57,748 bases of DNA from IMG/VR virus record IMGVR_UViG_3300042332_001032, positions 1-57,748 of that record; one strand, 5' to 3'. The DNA comes from a virus. The notes under the pieces were generated by a model. The model was not told the DNA's origin and did no database searches. It saw nothing but the letters and a program-made list of their open reading frames with translations. Shown here piece by piece: positions 50,574 to 57,602 of the stretch (within the stretch, counting starts at the first letter, position 1; each line of letters starts with the position of its first letter). A program made the translations under genes and the position numbers.

Positions 50574-51233
50574 TTGATCTCCTACAACAAATCCTATTTT
50601 CCGAATACTGAGTTTATCTTCGCACTCTCCGGGGGTATTGATAGTGTAGCTGCTTGTCATCTTCTAAAGAAGAAAAACTTTAATTTCATTGCAGTACATG
50701 TCAACAATAAATTCATTGAACAAGATGATGATATTGCTGAAGATGTTCAAAGGTTCTGCTACAAAGAAGAGATTCCGCTCCGTACTATTATCACTAAAGA
50801 GAAGTATGTTAAAGGTAGCAAAGAAGACTTTTGTAGAAACGTACGTTATAAAGCTCTAAGAGAGTATGCAGTAAGTCAAGAGGTTGATTTCATTTGCACG
50901 GCACATCACTTAGATGACTGTGTAGAATCGTACTTCTTAAACTTCCTTAAAGGGCATACAGAGTTTGTACCGATTCATTTTTACTGCAAATATCCAGAGG
51001 CTACAATCTTTCGACCATTTTTACTGAATAAAAAGCTTGAGTTTGCCTCATATGCAGCCCATAATAACCTCACACAATACGTTAAAGAAGATGAACTAAA
51101 TTCTGATTTAACGCTTATGAGGAACTGGACTAGAAAAGTAGTTCTTCCTGTAATTGATAAGAAGTATAAAGGTTTGCATAAAGTAGTTTTCAAAAAGATG
51201 AAGAATCATTTGGATAGTGTAGTGAAAGAGTAA
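50574..51233 (+). CDS. tilS: TilS-like tRNA(Ile)-lysidine synthetase
   Basis: 219 residues from a TTG at 50574; the frame is open back to 50481 but those codons are tRNA-Leu. The PP-loop is SGGIDS (around residue 18); CRNVRYKALREY, TAHHLDDCVESYFLNFLKG and PFLL match the TilS core, which ligates lysine to C34 of tRNA-Ile(CAT). Bacterial TilS is usually longer; the C-terminal domains are absent, leaving the catalytic N-terminal half. A tRNA with anticodon CAT follows 13 bases downstream, so enzyme and substrate seem encoded together. Confidence 0.8.
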   Translation: MISYNKSYFPNTEFIFALSGGIDSVAACHLLKKKNFNFIAVHVNNKFIEQDDDIAEDVQRFCYKEEIPLRTIITKEKYVKGSKEDFCRNVRYKALREYAVSQEVDFICTAHHLDDCVESYFLNFLKGHTEFVPIHFYCKYPEATIFRPFLLNKKLEFASYAAHNNLTQYVKEDELNSDLTLMRNWTRKVVLPVIDKKYKGLHKVVFKKMKNHLDSVVKE

Positions 51234-51246
51234 GTAATTTTTATAA

Positions 51247-51324
51247 GCCTGTGAAGCTTAAGTAGTTATAAGCACCTGTTTCATAAACTGGAGATAGTGG
51301 GAGCATGCCCCACGACAGGCACCA
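51247..51324 (+). tRNA. tRNA with anticodon CAT, divergent D- and T-loops
   Basis: Acceptor GCCTGTG / GACAGGC (six pairs) with encoded ACCA, D-stem GCTT / AAGC with loop AAGTAGTTAT, anticodon stem CCTGT / ACTGG with loop TTCATAA (CAT), T-stem GTGGG / CCCAC with loop AGCATGC. The D-loop lacks the GG pair and the T-loop lacks TTC, so the usual loop-loop contact is lost on both sides. Met or, with TilS, Ile2 (reading ATA) are the options. Confidence 0.8.
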
Positions 51325-51326
51325 TT

Positions 51327-51376
51327 TAAAAAGATGCATTGTAAGAGTAGTTTATATACCTTACAATGCATCTTTT
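51327..51376. terminator. Bidirectional terminator after the CAT tRNA
   Basis: AAAGATGCATTGTAAG / CTTACAATGCATCTTT with A and T runs, 14-base loop. It ends both the rightward tRNA/TilS transcript and the leftward homing endonuclease transcript. Confidence 0.85.
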
Positions 51377-52407
51377 TTTCTTTTCCAATTATTAGGAATC
51401 GGTATTCCCATATCTTCCATAGCAAATTTTAAAAATCTATCATACCCTCCCAATTCTTTAAAACCTAATACTCTACCAGTTCGGGACTTTGAATACTTCT
51501 TCTCTATACATTCTACAATAAGGTCTCTTTTAGAGATAAAAAAATTAACTAATGTACTATTATTTCTTTCATGCTGCCTCCAACAATCATCGCTACAAAA
51601 CTTCTTACCATAGCGTTTATAAGGTATATTAAAAATATTACCGCAATTTATACACTCTCTCGTAAGTTCTTCTTGCGACACCTTAGTGTACTCAATAACC
51701 GGTAACACTGAAAGATCGATCTTACAATCACGAACTCTCTCTTCAATACGTTGCTTTATTAATTCAAAATAAGGTATCCCTAATTCGTTCTTAAAACCTG
51801 TCATTCTAGAAACATCTAATACATGTAGCTCTATGTTATTATTCTTGCAAAATTCTGACTTTTTTGTATCATTTGCAATTGTACATTTAAATACTTTTTC
51901 GCCGTGTATTGGTTTGTAATGATGTATACCATTTATTTCAAATGCTAACTTTAAGGATGGTATATAAATATCTAATTCTAAATCAGATCCATTCTCGGTT
52001 CTATCGTTAAAAAGCATTTTTAATGTCGGAAACGTTTCTTTTAAATTCTTTTCAATAAAATATTCAATTTTAGATTTTCTAGTACCGTGTGTTTTATGTT
52101 TATTGTTAAAAACTGCACTACAAGACATTCCACAAAATATATTACCTGGGCGACCTAAACGTTTTTGCTTTCTTGAAAATGTTAATTTACCGAAAGAATC
52201 TTTATATTGTATAATAGTGTTACATTGCTTACATGTCAGAGGAGCTTTTAGATATTCAGCTTCAACGATTGTCGATAGTTTTTTAGAGCCACATACATAC
52301 TCAGGTTTATGTACAACGCTATGAGAATTAAGAGCTCTTTTTGAATTAAATGTTTTATTACAGATTTCGCAACAAAACTCGTTATAAGTATTATTATATA
52401 TTTTCAT
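51361..52407 (-). CDS. Homing endonuclease with C2H2 finger, EDxHD-like
   Basis: 348 residues. An N-terminal C2H2-like finger (CEICNKTFNSKRALNSHSVVH), a second zinc pair, THGTRKSKIEYFIEKNL, then the nuclease core DLELDIYIPSLKLAFEINGIHHYKPIHG. The C-terminal 100 residues add another zinc finger (CINCGNIF...CSDDC) and a helix-turn-helix-like end. Paralogous to the enzyme at 49120-49887; both sit at edges of the tRNA cluster. Confidence 0.78.
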   Translation of the reverse strand: MKIYNNTYNEFCCEICNKTFNSKRALNSHSVVHKPEYVCGSKKLSTIVEAEYLKAPLTCKQCNTIIQYKDSFGKLTFSRKQKRLGRPGNIFCGMSCSAVFNNKHKTHGTRKSKIEYFIEKNLKETFPTLKMLFNDRTENGSDLELDIYIPSLKLAFEINGIHHYKPIHGEKVFKCTIANDTKKSEFCKNNNIELHVLDVSRMTGFKNELGIPYFELIKQRIEERVRDCKIDLSVLPVIEYTKVSQEELTRECINCGNIFNIPYKRYGKKFCSDDCWRQHERNNSTLVNFFISKRDLIVECIEKKYSKSRTGRVLGFKELGGYDRFLKFAMEDMGIPIPNNWKRKKDAL

Positions 52408-52421
52408 GTTTGTGTTAATTT

Positions 52422-52492
52422 TTAAGAGAGGACAGCTAGCTGTTTGTGTCTAGTTTCTTTAAAGGTACGAACTTTAAAGATTACTCTCTTAA
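52422..52492. ncRNA. Structured 71-base element, tRNA-like in size
   Basis: Closed by a 9-bp perfect stem TTAAGAGAG / CTCTCTTAA and containing two inner hairpins: ACAG-CTAG-CTGT and TCTTTAAAG-GTACGAA-CTTTAAAGA (9 bp). This gives a three-way junction. No canonical anticodon or T-loop. It lies between the homing endonuclease start and tRNA-Asn; strand unknown. Confidence 0.45.
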
Positions 52493-52562
52493 TATATTTA
52501 TTTCAAAAAGCTAATTTTCACTATTGACATCTTCCATTACACAAAATAAATAAGTTTTATAT

Positions 52563-52644
52563 TCTCCGTTAGTAGAATGGTAAATACACCCGACTGTTAA
52601 TCGGGAGCTGAAAGGCACTCTTGGTTCAAGTCCAAGACGGAGAG
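52563..52644 (+). tRNA. tRNA-Asn(GTT) with long variable region
   Basis: Acceptor TCTCCGT / ACGGAGA, D-stem GTA / TAC with GG in the loop, anticodon stem CCCGA / TCGGG with loop CTGTTAA (GTT), T-arm CTTGG-TTCAAGT-CCAAG. The variable region is 14 bases (AGCTGAAAGGCACT), unusually long for Asn. No CCA encoded. Confidence 0.88.
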
Positions 52645-52686
52645 AATTTCATCTACCTTTCCTTTTCCCTAGGTGGATTTCTTTCC

Positions 52687-52715
52687 TTGCAGGTTCCTCA
52701 ATAAGAACCTATACT
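52687..52715 (+). promoter_or_regulatory. Early-type promoter of the 52.7-54.1 kb operon
   Basis: TTGCAG, 17-base spacer beginning GTTCCT, TATACT, eight bases before the ATG at 52724. Confidence 0.8.
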
Positions 52716-52723
52716 CTTTAACA

Positions 52724-53452
52724 ATGAAAGACATGGATACAGGAGAAGCTAAACGCCGAGCTGAATGGCTAAATGAACACCGAGCCCCAAAAGACTGGCT
52801 CATTGTCACGGAATCTGAGATCTCTTCTGCTCGTACAGAATTTTCAGCAATTGAACGCGAATGCGGTAATTTAAAGGTACTACTAGCACAAAAAACTACA
52901 CAATACGAAATTGCACAAAAAGAGCTAGCTTTTATAAAGTCTAAGTGCGCTGAGGCAAACTTCGTATTTCTGGACGATCTTTCAAGTGAAGCAGGACACC
53001 CTGAAGAGGTTTTAGCTTTTATCAAAGGAGATGTGAAATTGAGTGAGAAATCAAAACCAGATTTTGCAACTGTATTAGAATTTGAGTCAGTGCAAAATCA
53101 AATTGAAGAGTTAACAAAGCTTTTGCGAGACACTGAGTATACGCTTGATGAGGTTAGAAAACTTCGTAACGGAGACAACAAGCTAATTCAATGTCTCGCT
53201 GAAGGTGCTGGTATTAAAATAAACTGCGATCCTAAAATGTTAGGAGTTGGGTGGGAGCAGTTCCATGATGGGGTAATGCTCTTAAAACGCGAGCGCGACG
53301 AGTTACGGGAGGCGTTGGAGCACATTGTTGAATATTGGAACCGTGATGAGAACGAAACGAGTATGTCAGATGCTCTGTGGCACATTATCCAAACGGCGGT
53401 TGATGTGCTACACGCGACAAAACCTGACCGACTCAAGGAGGGAGCGAAATGA
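52724..53452 (+). CDS. Coiled-coil early protein
   Basis: 242 residues from the ATG at 52724, which follows the promoter directly (frame open from 52673). Two long heptad-like helices (residues 32-75 and 120-160) and a conserved-looking C-terminal helix region (GVMLLKRERDELREALEHIVEYW). Similar small coiled-coil proteins with LREALEHI-type ends are common in phage early regions; no function known. Next gene overlaps by 4 bases (ATGA) and has a strong ribosome binding site. Confidence 0.6.
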   Translation: MKDMDTGEAKRRAEWLNEHRAPKDWLIVTESEISSARTEFSAIERECGNLKVLLAQKTTQYEIAQKELAFIKSKCAEANFVFLDDLSSEAGHPEEVLAFIKGDVKLSEKSKPDFATVLEFESVQNQIEELTKLLRDTEYTLDEVRKLRNGDNKLIQCLAEGAGIKINCDPKMLGVGWEQFHDGVMLLKRERDELREALEHIVEYWNRDENETSMSDALWHIIQTAVDVLHATKPDRLKEGAK

Positions 53453-53691
53453 AAGTATTTAGGTTGTGCTGGCAAGGTTGTTTTAGTCTTCCTGGTTACG
53501 GACCACACTCTGGAACTCTAATCTTGATCGGGCTTATCATCTTAGGAGCTCTTACCAGGGCACAAGATGGAGTAGAAAAGTCTCTTATTGGTGCAACAAT
53601 AATGGCTCTGTTCTTCGGGCCTATATATTCGATAGGGTCTTACGACAGAGCAAAATCTTATTATAAACAGCTCAAGGAGGATAAAAAATGA
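53449..53691 (+). CDS. Small membrane protein, two transmembrane segments
   Basis: 80 residues with a Cys/Phe-rich start (VFRLCWQGCFSLPGYG), hydrophobic segments around residues 24-40 and 48-66, and a charged C-terminus (YYKQLKEDKK). A strong Shine-Dalgarno (AAGGAGGG) precedes the start. Unknown function; part of a three-gene overlapping set. Confidence 0.6.
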   Translation: MKVFRLCWQGCFSLPGYGPHSGTLILIGLIILGALTRAQDGVEKSLIGATIMALFFGPIYSIGSYDRAKSYYKQLKEDKK

Positions 53692-53933
53692 AAGGACCAG
53701 TAGAACCAGATTACAGTTGCCCGATGATTGATAGTGCTATTGAAGAAATTGAAAAAGCTAGAAAAATTCACGATAAATTACGAGAATGGGGTAAGTGGTG
53801 GCAAGAGCCATATGATGACTTGCAAAAAGAAATGAACACTGCGCTCGAAGAAAAAAATGATTATATTGATCTTCTTAAAGAGAGGATTGTAGAGCTTGAA
53901 AAAGAACTTAGCTATGTCAAACTTTCTGTTTAA
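53688..53933 (+). CDS. Small helical protein
   Basis: 81 residues, overlapping the preceding gene by 4 bases and preceded by AAGGAGG. Mostly helical, acidic, with a C-terminal coiled-coil (EKNDYIDLLKERIVELEKEL). No family recognised. Confidence 0.55.
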   Translation: MKGPVEPDYSCPMIDSAIEEIEKARKIHDKLREWGKWWQEPYDDLQKEMNTALEEKNDYIDLLKERIVELEKELSYVKLSV

Positions 53934-53938
53934 TATAA

Positions 53939-54121
53939 ATGAAAGACAAATACTATCTAAAGACTATTCCTTGCGTGCATGTTGGAAAAGGTGAATGGGT
54001 TCCAACAGACAGAGTAGAGTTTGTAGACCTCCCTGAAGATCCTCAGGGCTACGATCTCATGACCTTTATCTATGAAGGCAAAGAAATGCAATCCCGAGTT
54101 GCTTCCCAGCCTGTTTATTGA
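53939..54121 (+). CDS. Small protein of unknown function
   Basis: 60 residues, beta-rich (TIPCVHVGKGEWVPTDRVEFVDLPED). It starts five bases after the preceding stop. Unknown family. Confidence 0.5.
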   Translation: MKDKYYLKTIPCVHVGKGEWVPTDRVEFVDLPEDPQGYDLMTFIYEGKEMQSRVASQPVY

Positions 54122-54130
54122 AAATATTTA

Positions 54131-54159
54131 TTGCTAGTTCCTCTAGCAACCCCTAATAT
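54131..54159 (+). promoter_or_regulatory. Early-type promoter
   Basis: TTGCTA, 17-base spacer beginning GTTCCT, TAATAT; the ATG at 54170 follows after 10 bases. Confidence 0.85.
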
Positions 54160-54169
54160 CAATCCTGCA

Positions 54170-54406
54170 ATGAAAACCACCAACACCACAGTCGACCTTG
54201 ATAGTGAAAAGTATTCAAAGATTCTTGATTCTCTTACGTTCGATGATCTGCTATATGAAATCTCTTGCTTGAAAGAGATTAATGAGAAAACAGCTCGCAA
54301 CGAATTTGAAATTACAATACAACACCTTGTAATGGCTGCTCGCAATAGTTTTGAGTGTAATCTCAAGAACATTGTCGAACACGTGAACAGCGTTCGCAAA
54401 GAATAA
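54170..54406 (+). CDS. Small early protein
   Basis: 78 residues from the ATG at 54170, chosen from the promoter position (frame open from 54131). Helical, with ETARNEFEITIQHLVMAARNSFE in the middle. Unknown function. Confidence 0.55.
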   Translation: MKTTNTTVDLDSEKYSKILDSLTFDDLLYEISCLKEINEKTARNEFEITIQHLVMAARNSFECNLKNIVEHVNSVRKE

Positions 54407-54436
54407 TTCTCGACCTGTCCACAATCAAATAATACT

Positions 54437-54508
54437 ATGCAAATTGAACACGAATACAAACTCTTCCCTTTCACTATTACCATTGATGATGGTTATGGGG
54501 TAGACTAG
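54437..54508 (+). CDS. Possible 23-residue peptide
   Basis: MQIEHEYKLFPFTITIDDGYGVD, preceded by a promoter-like TAATAC box at 54429-54434. The acidic DDGYGVD end and short length leave it uncertain whether it is translated; it could also be the start of a lost gene. Confidence 0.25.
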   Translation: MQIEHEYKLFPFTITIDDGYGVD

Positions 54509-54532
54509 CATTTGTTTTTGAACGAATAAATT

Positions 54533-54572
54533 GGCACTGCTGATACACCCGAAGCAAATGCAGTCTTTTTTT
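54533..54572 (+). terminator. Possible weak terminator
   Basis: ACTGC / GCAGT stem with a long loop followed by an 8-T run, in the 110-base gap before the gene at 54620. Confidence 0.4.
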
Positions 54573-54583
54573 TAAAATAATTC

Positions 54584-54612
54584 TTGACGTTTCCTCAAAC
54601 AATATCTAATAT
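54584..54612 (+). promoter_or_regulatory. Early-type promoter
   Basis: TTGACG, 17-base spacer beginning TTTCCT, TAATAT; seven bases before the ATG at 54620. Confidence 0.75.
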
Positions 54613-54619
54613 CTAAACC

Positions 54620-54976
54620 ATGACAAACAAACAAATCAACATTGCAATCGCGCTATCGCGCGGGTGGACTGACTGCGTATTTGTAGAATCTCTCAAGCTA
54701 ACAAAAGGCTTTCCGCCGCCGAATAATCCCCCGATTTACGGCACATATGAAAATGGGATGGCCCAACTTCCAGACTATTGCAACGACCTCAATGTAATAC
54801 ACGGAGCGGTAATGACTCTGCCAGAAAACAAGCGAATATTATACGGAATGTATCTTGCTTCGATATGTGGGCATATGACTAAAAAAACCGTGGGGTTGTG
54901 GCACATATCCATAGCAACTGCTCGTCACCGCGCCGAGGCTTTTCTAAAAACAATCGGAAAATGGGAGGAAGCTTGA
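54620..54976 (+). CDS. Phage ABA-sandwich-like small protein
   Basis: 118 residues. LPDYCNDLNVIHGAVMTLP and WHISIATARHRAEAFLKTIGKWE follow the pattern of the phage ABA-sandwich family (function unknown) that appears in many phages. Higher GC than neighbours. It is followed after one base by the gene at 54978. Confidence 0.6.
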   Translation: MTNKQINIAIALSRGWTDCVFVESLKLTKGFPPPNNPPIYGTYENGMAQLPDYCNDLNVIHGAVMTLPENKRILYGMYLASICGHMTKKTVGLWHISIATARHRAEAFLKTIGKWEEA

Positions 54977-54977
54977 T

Positions 54978-55187
54978 ATGCTTGAAATAAAAAACGGAAA
55001 CGAGACAATTACAATATCCAGCCAATCCGATTGTATTGCAATTGTGCACAGGGTTTATAGCCCGTACAAGGATTTTGCTGAAACAACAGCGTTTGCAATC
55101 GACAAAGAAGACTTGTTGGACATATTAAGACCGTATGCAAGATTAGTTAAAAACGAGCGCAATGAGGTATCTACATTTCAGGACTGA
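54978..55187 (+). CDS. Small protein whose 3' end is cut by element E8
   Basis: 69 residues. The frame enters E8 and stops at the element's TGA, giving the ending STFQD shared with other insertions. Beta-rich N-terminal part (LEIKNGNETITISSQSDCIAIVH). The native C-terminus was probably longer; function unknown. Confidence 0.55.
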   Translation: MLEIKNGNETITISSQSDCIAIVHRVYSPYKDFAETTAFAIDKEDLLDILRPYARLVKNERNEVSTFQD

Positions 55188-55542
55188 GTGAAAGCCGAAG
55201 GATCTTTAGTCACTCAGATGAAACTCAGCCTTGCAAAAGATAAATAAAAAAGATAATTTAAAATAACCCCTTTAATGGAAATAGATCTAAAACAAAACAA
55301 CAAAAAGACCTTTCAGTGGCGTAGCAAGGAAGACTTCGTCTTCCTTTTGGATGCTGATACCAAGTATATCAAAGGCACAAACTAGTTACTATGGAACTAG
55401 ATCGGCAGGAACTGCCGATTACAGGCATGGAGCTGACATAAGACTATTAAAGCAATTTAAAAGCACAAGCGATGAAGTGTCTAAAAAGAAAGAACATTTA
55501 TGTTCTAGAAGCCGAACGATCTTTAGTCGTTCGGTAGTTCAC
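55183..55542 (+). mobile_element. Complete TnpB-derived short element E8 (360 bp)
   Basis: Flank TTCAGG; the left arm is chimeric: its first half reads GCCGAAGGATC like a right end while the second half is left-end-like, so the left hairpin is mismatched. The right end is complete. Central hairpin AAGGAAGAC / GTCTTCCTT is present. The 86-codon frame is disrupted. The next gene's ATG starts at the first base after the right terminus. Confidence 0.9.
55403..55542 (+). ncRNA. Putative solo omega-RNA scaffold of E8
   Basis: CGGCAG-GAA-CTGCCG, AGAACA-TTTA-TGTTCT (55491-55506), terminal hairpin CCGAACGA / TCGTTCGG. The following ATGACAACAACTGAAT would be the guide. Confidence 0.55.
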
Positions 55543-55731
55543 ATGACAACAACTGAATACGATTTAATGTGCTGCTTTGAACAAGCGCATGATGCTCTAG
55601 TAGCAGCTGCAAGGATTGCTCATCTTGAAAATCATCCAGAGGCTACAGCAATCTCCGAGCTCATTGATACACTAGAAGACATTGATTTTAAGGTATGTGA
55701 TAAGGTATCATATAATGAAGGTAACAAATGA
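55543..55731 (+). CDS. Small protein starting at the edge of E8
   Basis: 62 residues from the ATG directly behind the right terminus of E8 (frame open into the element). The product is helical (YDLMCCFEQAHDALVAAARIAHLE). Its original promoter and ribosome binding site, if any, were replaced by element sequence. Overlaps the next gene by 4 bases. Confidence 0.55.
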   Translation: MTTTEYDLMCCFEQAHDALVAAARIAHLENHPEATAISELIDTLEDIDFKVCDKVSYNEGNK

Positions 55732-55913
55732 CACAAGACAGAATCAAGCAAAGAGCAGAAGAACTTAAAGTTATTTATATGAACGCTGGGGTTGATCCGA
55801 TCAGCAGATGGGAAATCCGCATTTCGCTCGGAGGGTTAGCAGACTTCTATCGCATCTACGACAAAGCAACCAAAGAAATCAAAGAACTGGAAGTAAACGA
55901 AGAAAACTGGTAA
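55728..55913 (+). CDS. Small early protein
   Basis: 61 residues, helical, with ATKEIKELEVNEENW at the end. It overlaps the previous gene by 4 bases and is followed after 7 bases by the OB-like protein gene. Unknown function. Confidence 0.5.
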   Translation: MTQDRIKQRAEELKVIYMNAGVDPISRWEIRISLGGLADFYRIYDKATKEIKELEVNEENW

Positions 55914-55920
55914 ATAAATT

Positions 55921-56823
55921 ATGAGTAATCAATTAGACGGCATTGAGCCAAACGACATCATCAAAAAAGTAACGGGAAAAATCACCAAACTTTACAAAAC
56001 AAGAAGTGTAAACACAAAATATGGTGAGAAGAACTTCCAAGATGGAGAAATTGAAATCGACGGAAACGCTTACAAAATAACTTTTTGTAATAATGAACAA
56101 AAAGATTCAGTAAAAAATAGAACTGTAACTTTGTCTTCAACTCGCGGTAAACAAGGGTTGAATGGAGTTACATTTGCCGAAGAAAAATACGAGAACAAAG
56201 AAGGTAAGCAGGTTTGCAATCAAGTCATCAAGGTTTCAGTTTCGGCGAAAGTTGAATACGATGGCGCGAGCGAAGAACCTCCTCGTGTTGCAGCATCTGC
56301 CCAGCTTAAGAGTATCGTAACCGATAATCCAGAGCAGGCATTGGATGAGATCGTTGAGCTTCACCAATACATAGACTCCTTGGTTCGCATGGCATACCTT
56401 GGAAAGATCACAGACGAAGAAACCCTTGGCTCATATGTCTCATCGGTCTTCATTGAAGCTAACCGCAAGGGTATTCACTACTCGACCAAGGCCGAAGCAC
56501 CGAAGAAGGAAGAGACTGTCGAGGTAAAGGAAGAACTTAATCCCGACGACTGGGGTTCAGCCATCGTCCCATATGGATCACAGAAGGGAAAGAAGCTGGC
56601 AGAAATTGGCAAGCCTCGATTGATTAAATTGTATCATTATTATTGCAACTTGAATTTCGGTGAAGGAAATTTCACGACTCCATTTTCTAAGTGCGTAAAA
56701 AAAGCAGCAGAAGATCTTTCAATATCTGGCCCGATCAATCCCGGCAATCTGCATTCATATAAAGGTGCTAATATGTCAATTGACGAAGAATACTCAGAAA
56801 TAGCAGACGACATTCCATATTGA
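55921..56823 (+). CDS. OB-like protein with Exodeoxyribonuclease X C-terminal-type domain
   Basis: 300 residues. The first 120 residues look like an OB-fold (KVTGKITKLYKTRSVNTKYGEKNFQDGEIEIDG). A helical middle follows, then residues 210-275 (AIVPYGSQKGKKLAEIGKPRLIKLYHYY) match the small domain found at the C-terminus of exonuclease X and in many phage recombination proteins. Likely single-strand DNA binding in replication or recombination. GC content higher than the left part of the window. Confidence 0.65.
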   Translation: MSNQLDGIEPNDIIKKVTGKITKLYKTRSVNTKYGEKNFQDGEIEIDGNAYKITFCNNEQKDSVKNRTVTLSSTRGKQGLNGVTFAEEKYENKEGKQVCNQVIKVSVSAKVEYDGASEEPPRVAASAQLKSIVTDNPEQALDEIVELHQYIDSLVRMAYLGKITDEETLGSYVSSVFIEANRKGIHYSTKAEAPKKEETVEVKEELNPDDWGSAIVPYGSQKGKKLAEIGKPRLIKLYHYYCNLNFGEGNFTTPFSKCVKKAAEDLSISGPINPGNLHSYKGANMSIDEEYSEIADDIPY

Positions 56824-56826
56824 TTC

Positions 56827-56842
56827 TGTTCTCCCCAGAACA
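56827..56842 (+). promoter_or_regulatory. Repeated leader hairpin, copy 1
   Basis: TGTTCT-CCCC-AGAACA followed by CCTAA, 13 bases before the ATG of the gene at 56856. Recurs before 57108. Neither gene has a purine-rich Shine-Dalgarno sequence. Confidence 0.5.
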
Positions 56843-56855
56843 CCTAATTTAATTT

Positions 56856-57074
56856 ATGAAAACCTACAAATTCAAAAATGGTGTGGAAATATCCCCGCGC
56901 AAACAACCATGTGGTGCGTTTTACGCTATAGGTGAAACGCATATCGAAGAAAATAAGGTTTTCGATGTGCTTCAAAACGGAAAACTTCTCGCAACGGCGG
57001 AAACATGGGATCAGGCAAAAGACATGGTATTCAATATTATATCAATGATAAAGCATTCCGATTTGACTAATTAA
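56856..57074 (+). CDS. Small protein behind a repeated leader hairpin
   Basis: 72 residues, beta-rich N-terminus (YKFKNGVEISPRKQPCGAFYAIGE) and a helical C-terminus. No family recognised. The leader holds hairpin copy 1. Confidence 0.5.
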   Translation: MKTYKFKNGVEISPRKQPCGAFYAIGETHIEENKVFDVLQNGKLLATAETWDQAKDMVFNIISMIKHSDLTN

Positions 57075-57077
57075 CCT

Positions 57078-57093
57078 TGTTCTCCCCAGAACA
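57078..57093 (+). promoter_or_regulatory. Repeated leader hairpin, copy 2
   Basis: Same TGTTCT-CCCC-AGAACA hairpin and following CCTAA as copy 1, 14 bases before the ATG at 57108. Confidence 0.5.
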
Positions 57094-57107
57094 CCTAACC
57101 TAATAAA

Positions 57108-57386
57108 ATGAAACCAAATCCAAATTACAAATCATCGCCACCAGCAATACTTGAATTGCATCATGATAATGATTTTGGACTGATGGCAACTGAAACCCGA
57201 TCAGTATATTACGATAAAACAATAGCAGAAAAATGTTATCAAAGATTACTAAGAATTGGTAAGCTTAAAAAACTACTTGAGCAATGTGATTTTTGGCTCG
57301 CTCACCTTGAAGATTATACTAAAGGAAAAGCTGGTGATGAAATTACACAGCTTCGTAGTAAAATTGAAACAGAATTAAAACATTAA
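57108..57386 (+). CDS. Small helical protein behind a repeated leader hairpin
   Basis: 92 residues. KPNPNYKSSPPAILELHHDND then helical segments (LLRIGKLKKLLEQCDFWLAHLED). No family recognised. The leader holds hairpin copy 2. Confidence 0.5.
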   Translation: MKPNPNYKSSPPAILELHHDNDFGLMATETRSVYYDKTIAEKCYQRLLRIGKLKKLLEQCDFWLAHLEDYTKGKAGDEITQLRSKIETELKH

Positions 57387-57404
57387 CCTAAACACAAATA
57401 CAAC

Positions 57405-57602
57405 ATGAAAAAGAAACCAGAATTAGAATTGTTCAGCCCGACTCAAGAGGGAATCATTGTTCCTCTGTCAAAATACCTAAAACAAATGTCCGAGTTCGCT
57501 AAAACCGAATGGCCGGGCATCAACATTACGGAATCAAAAATCAAGGAAATCTGGAAGTTAGTAGCTTCAAATATTTACATTTCAGGGCTGAGTGAAAGCT
57601 GA
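57405..57602 (+). pseudogene. Small gene truncated by element E9
   Basis: 65 codons, the last few (GLSES) read from E9. Starts MKKKPELELFSPTQEGIIVP and has a helical middle. The original 3' end would lie beyond the element and the window. Function unknown. Confidence 0.5.

Noticed and set aside
55351-55542. N-terminal extension of the 62-residue gene into element E8
   Set aside because: The extra codons are element sequence, and the frame is not conserved in sister copies; the ATG right behind the element is the better start.
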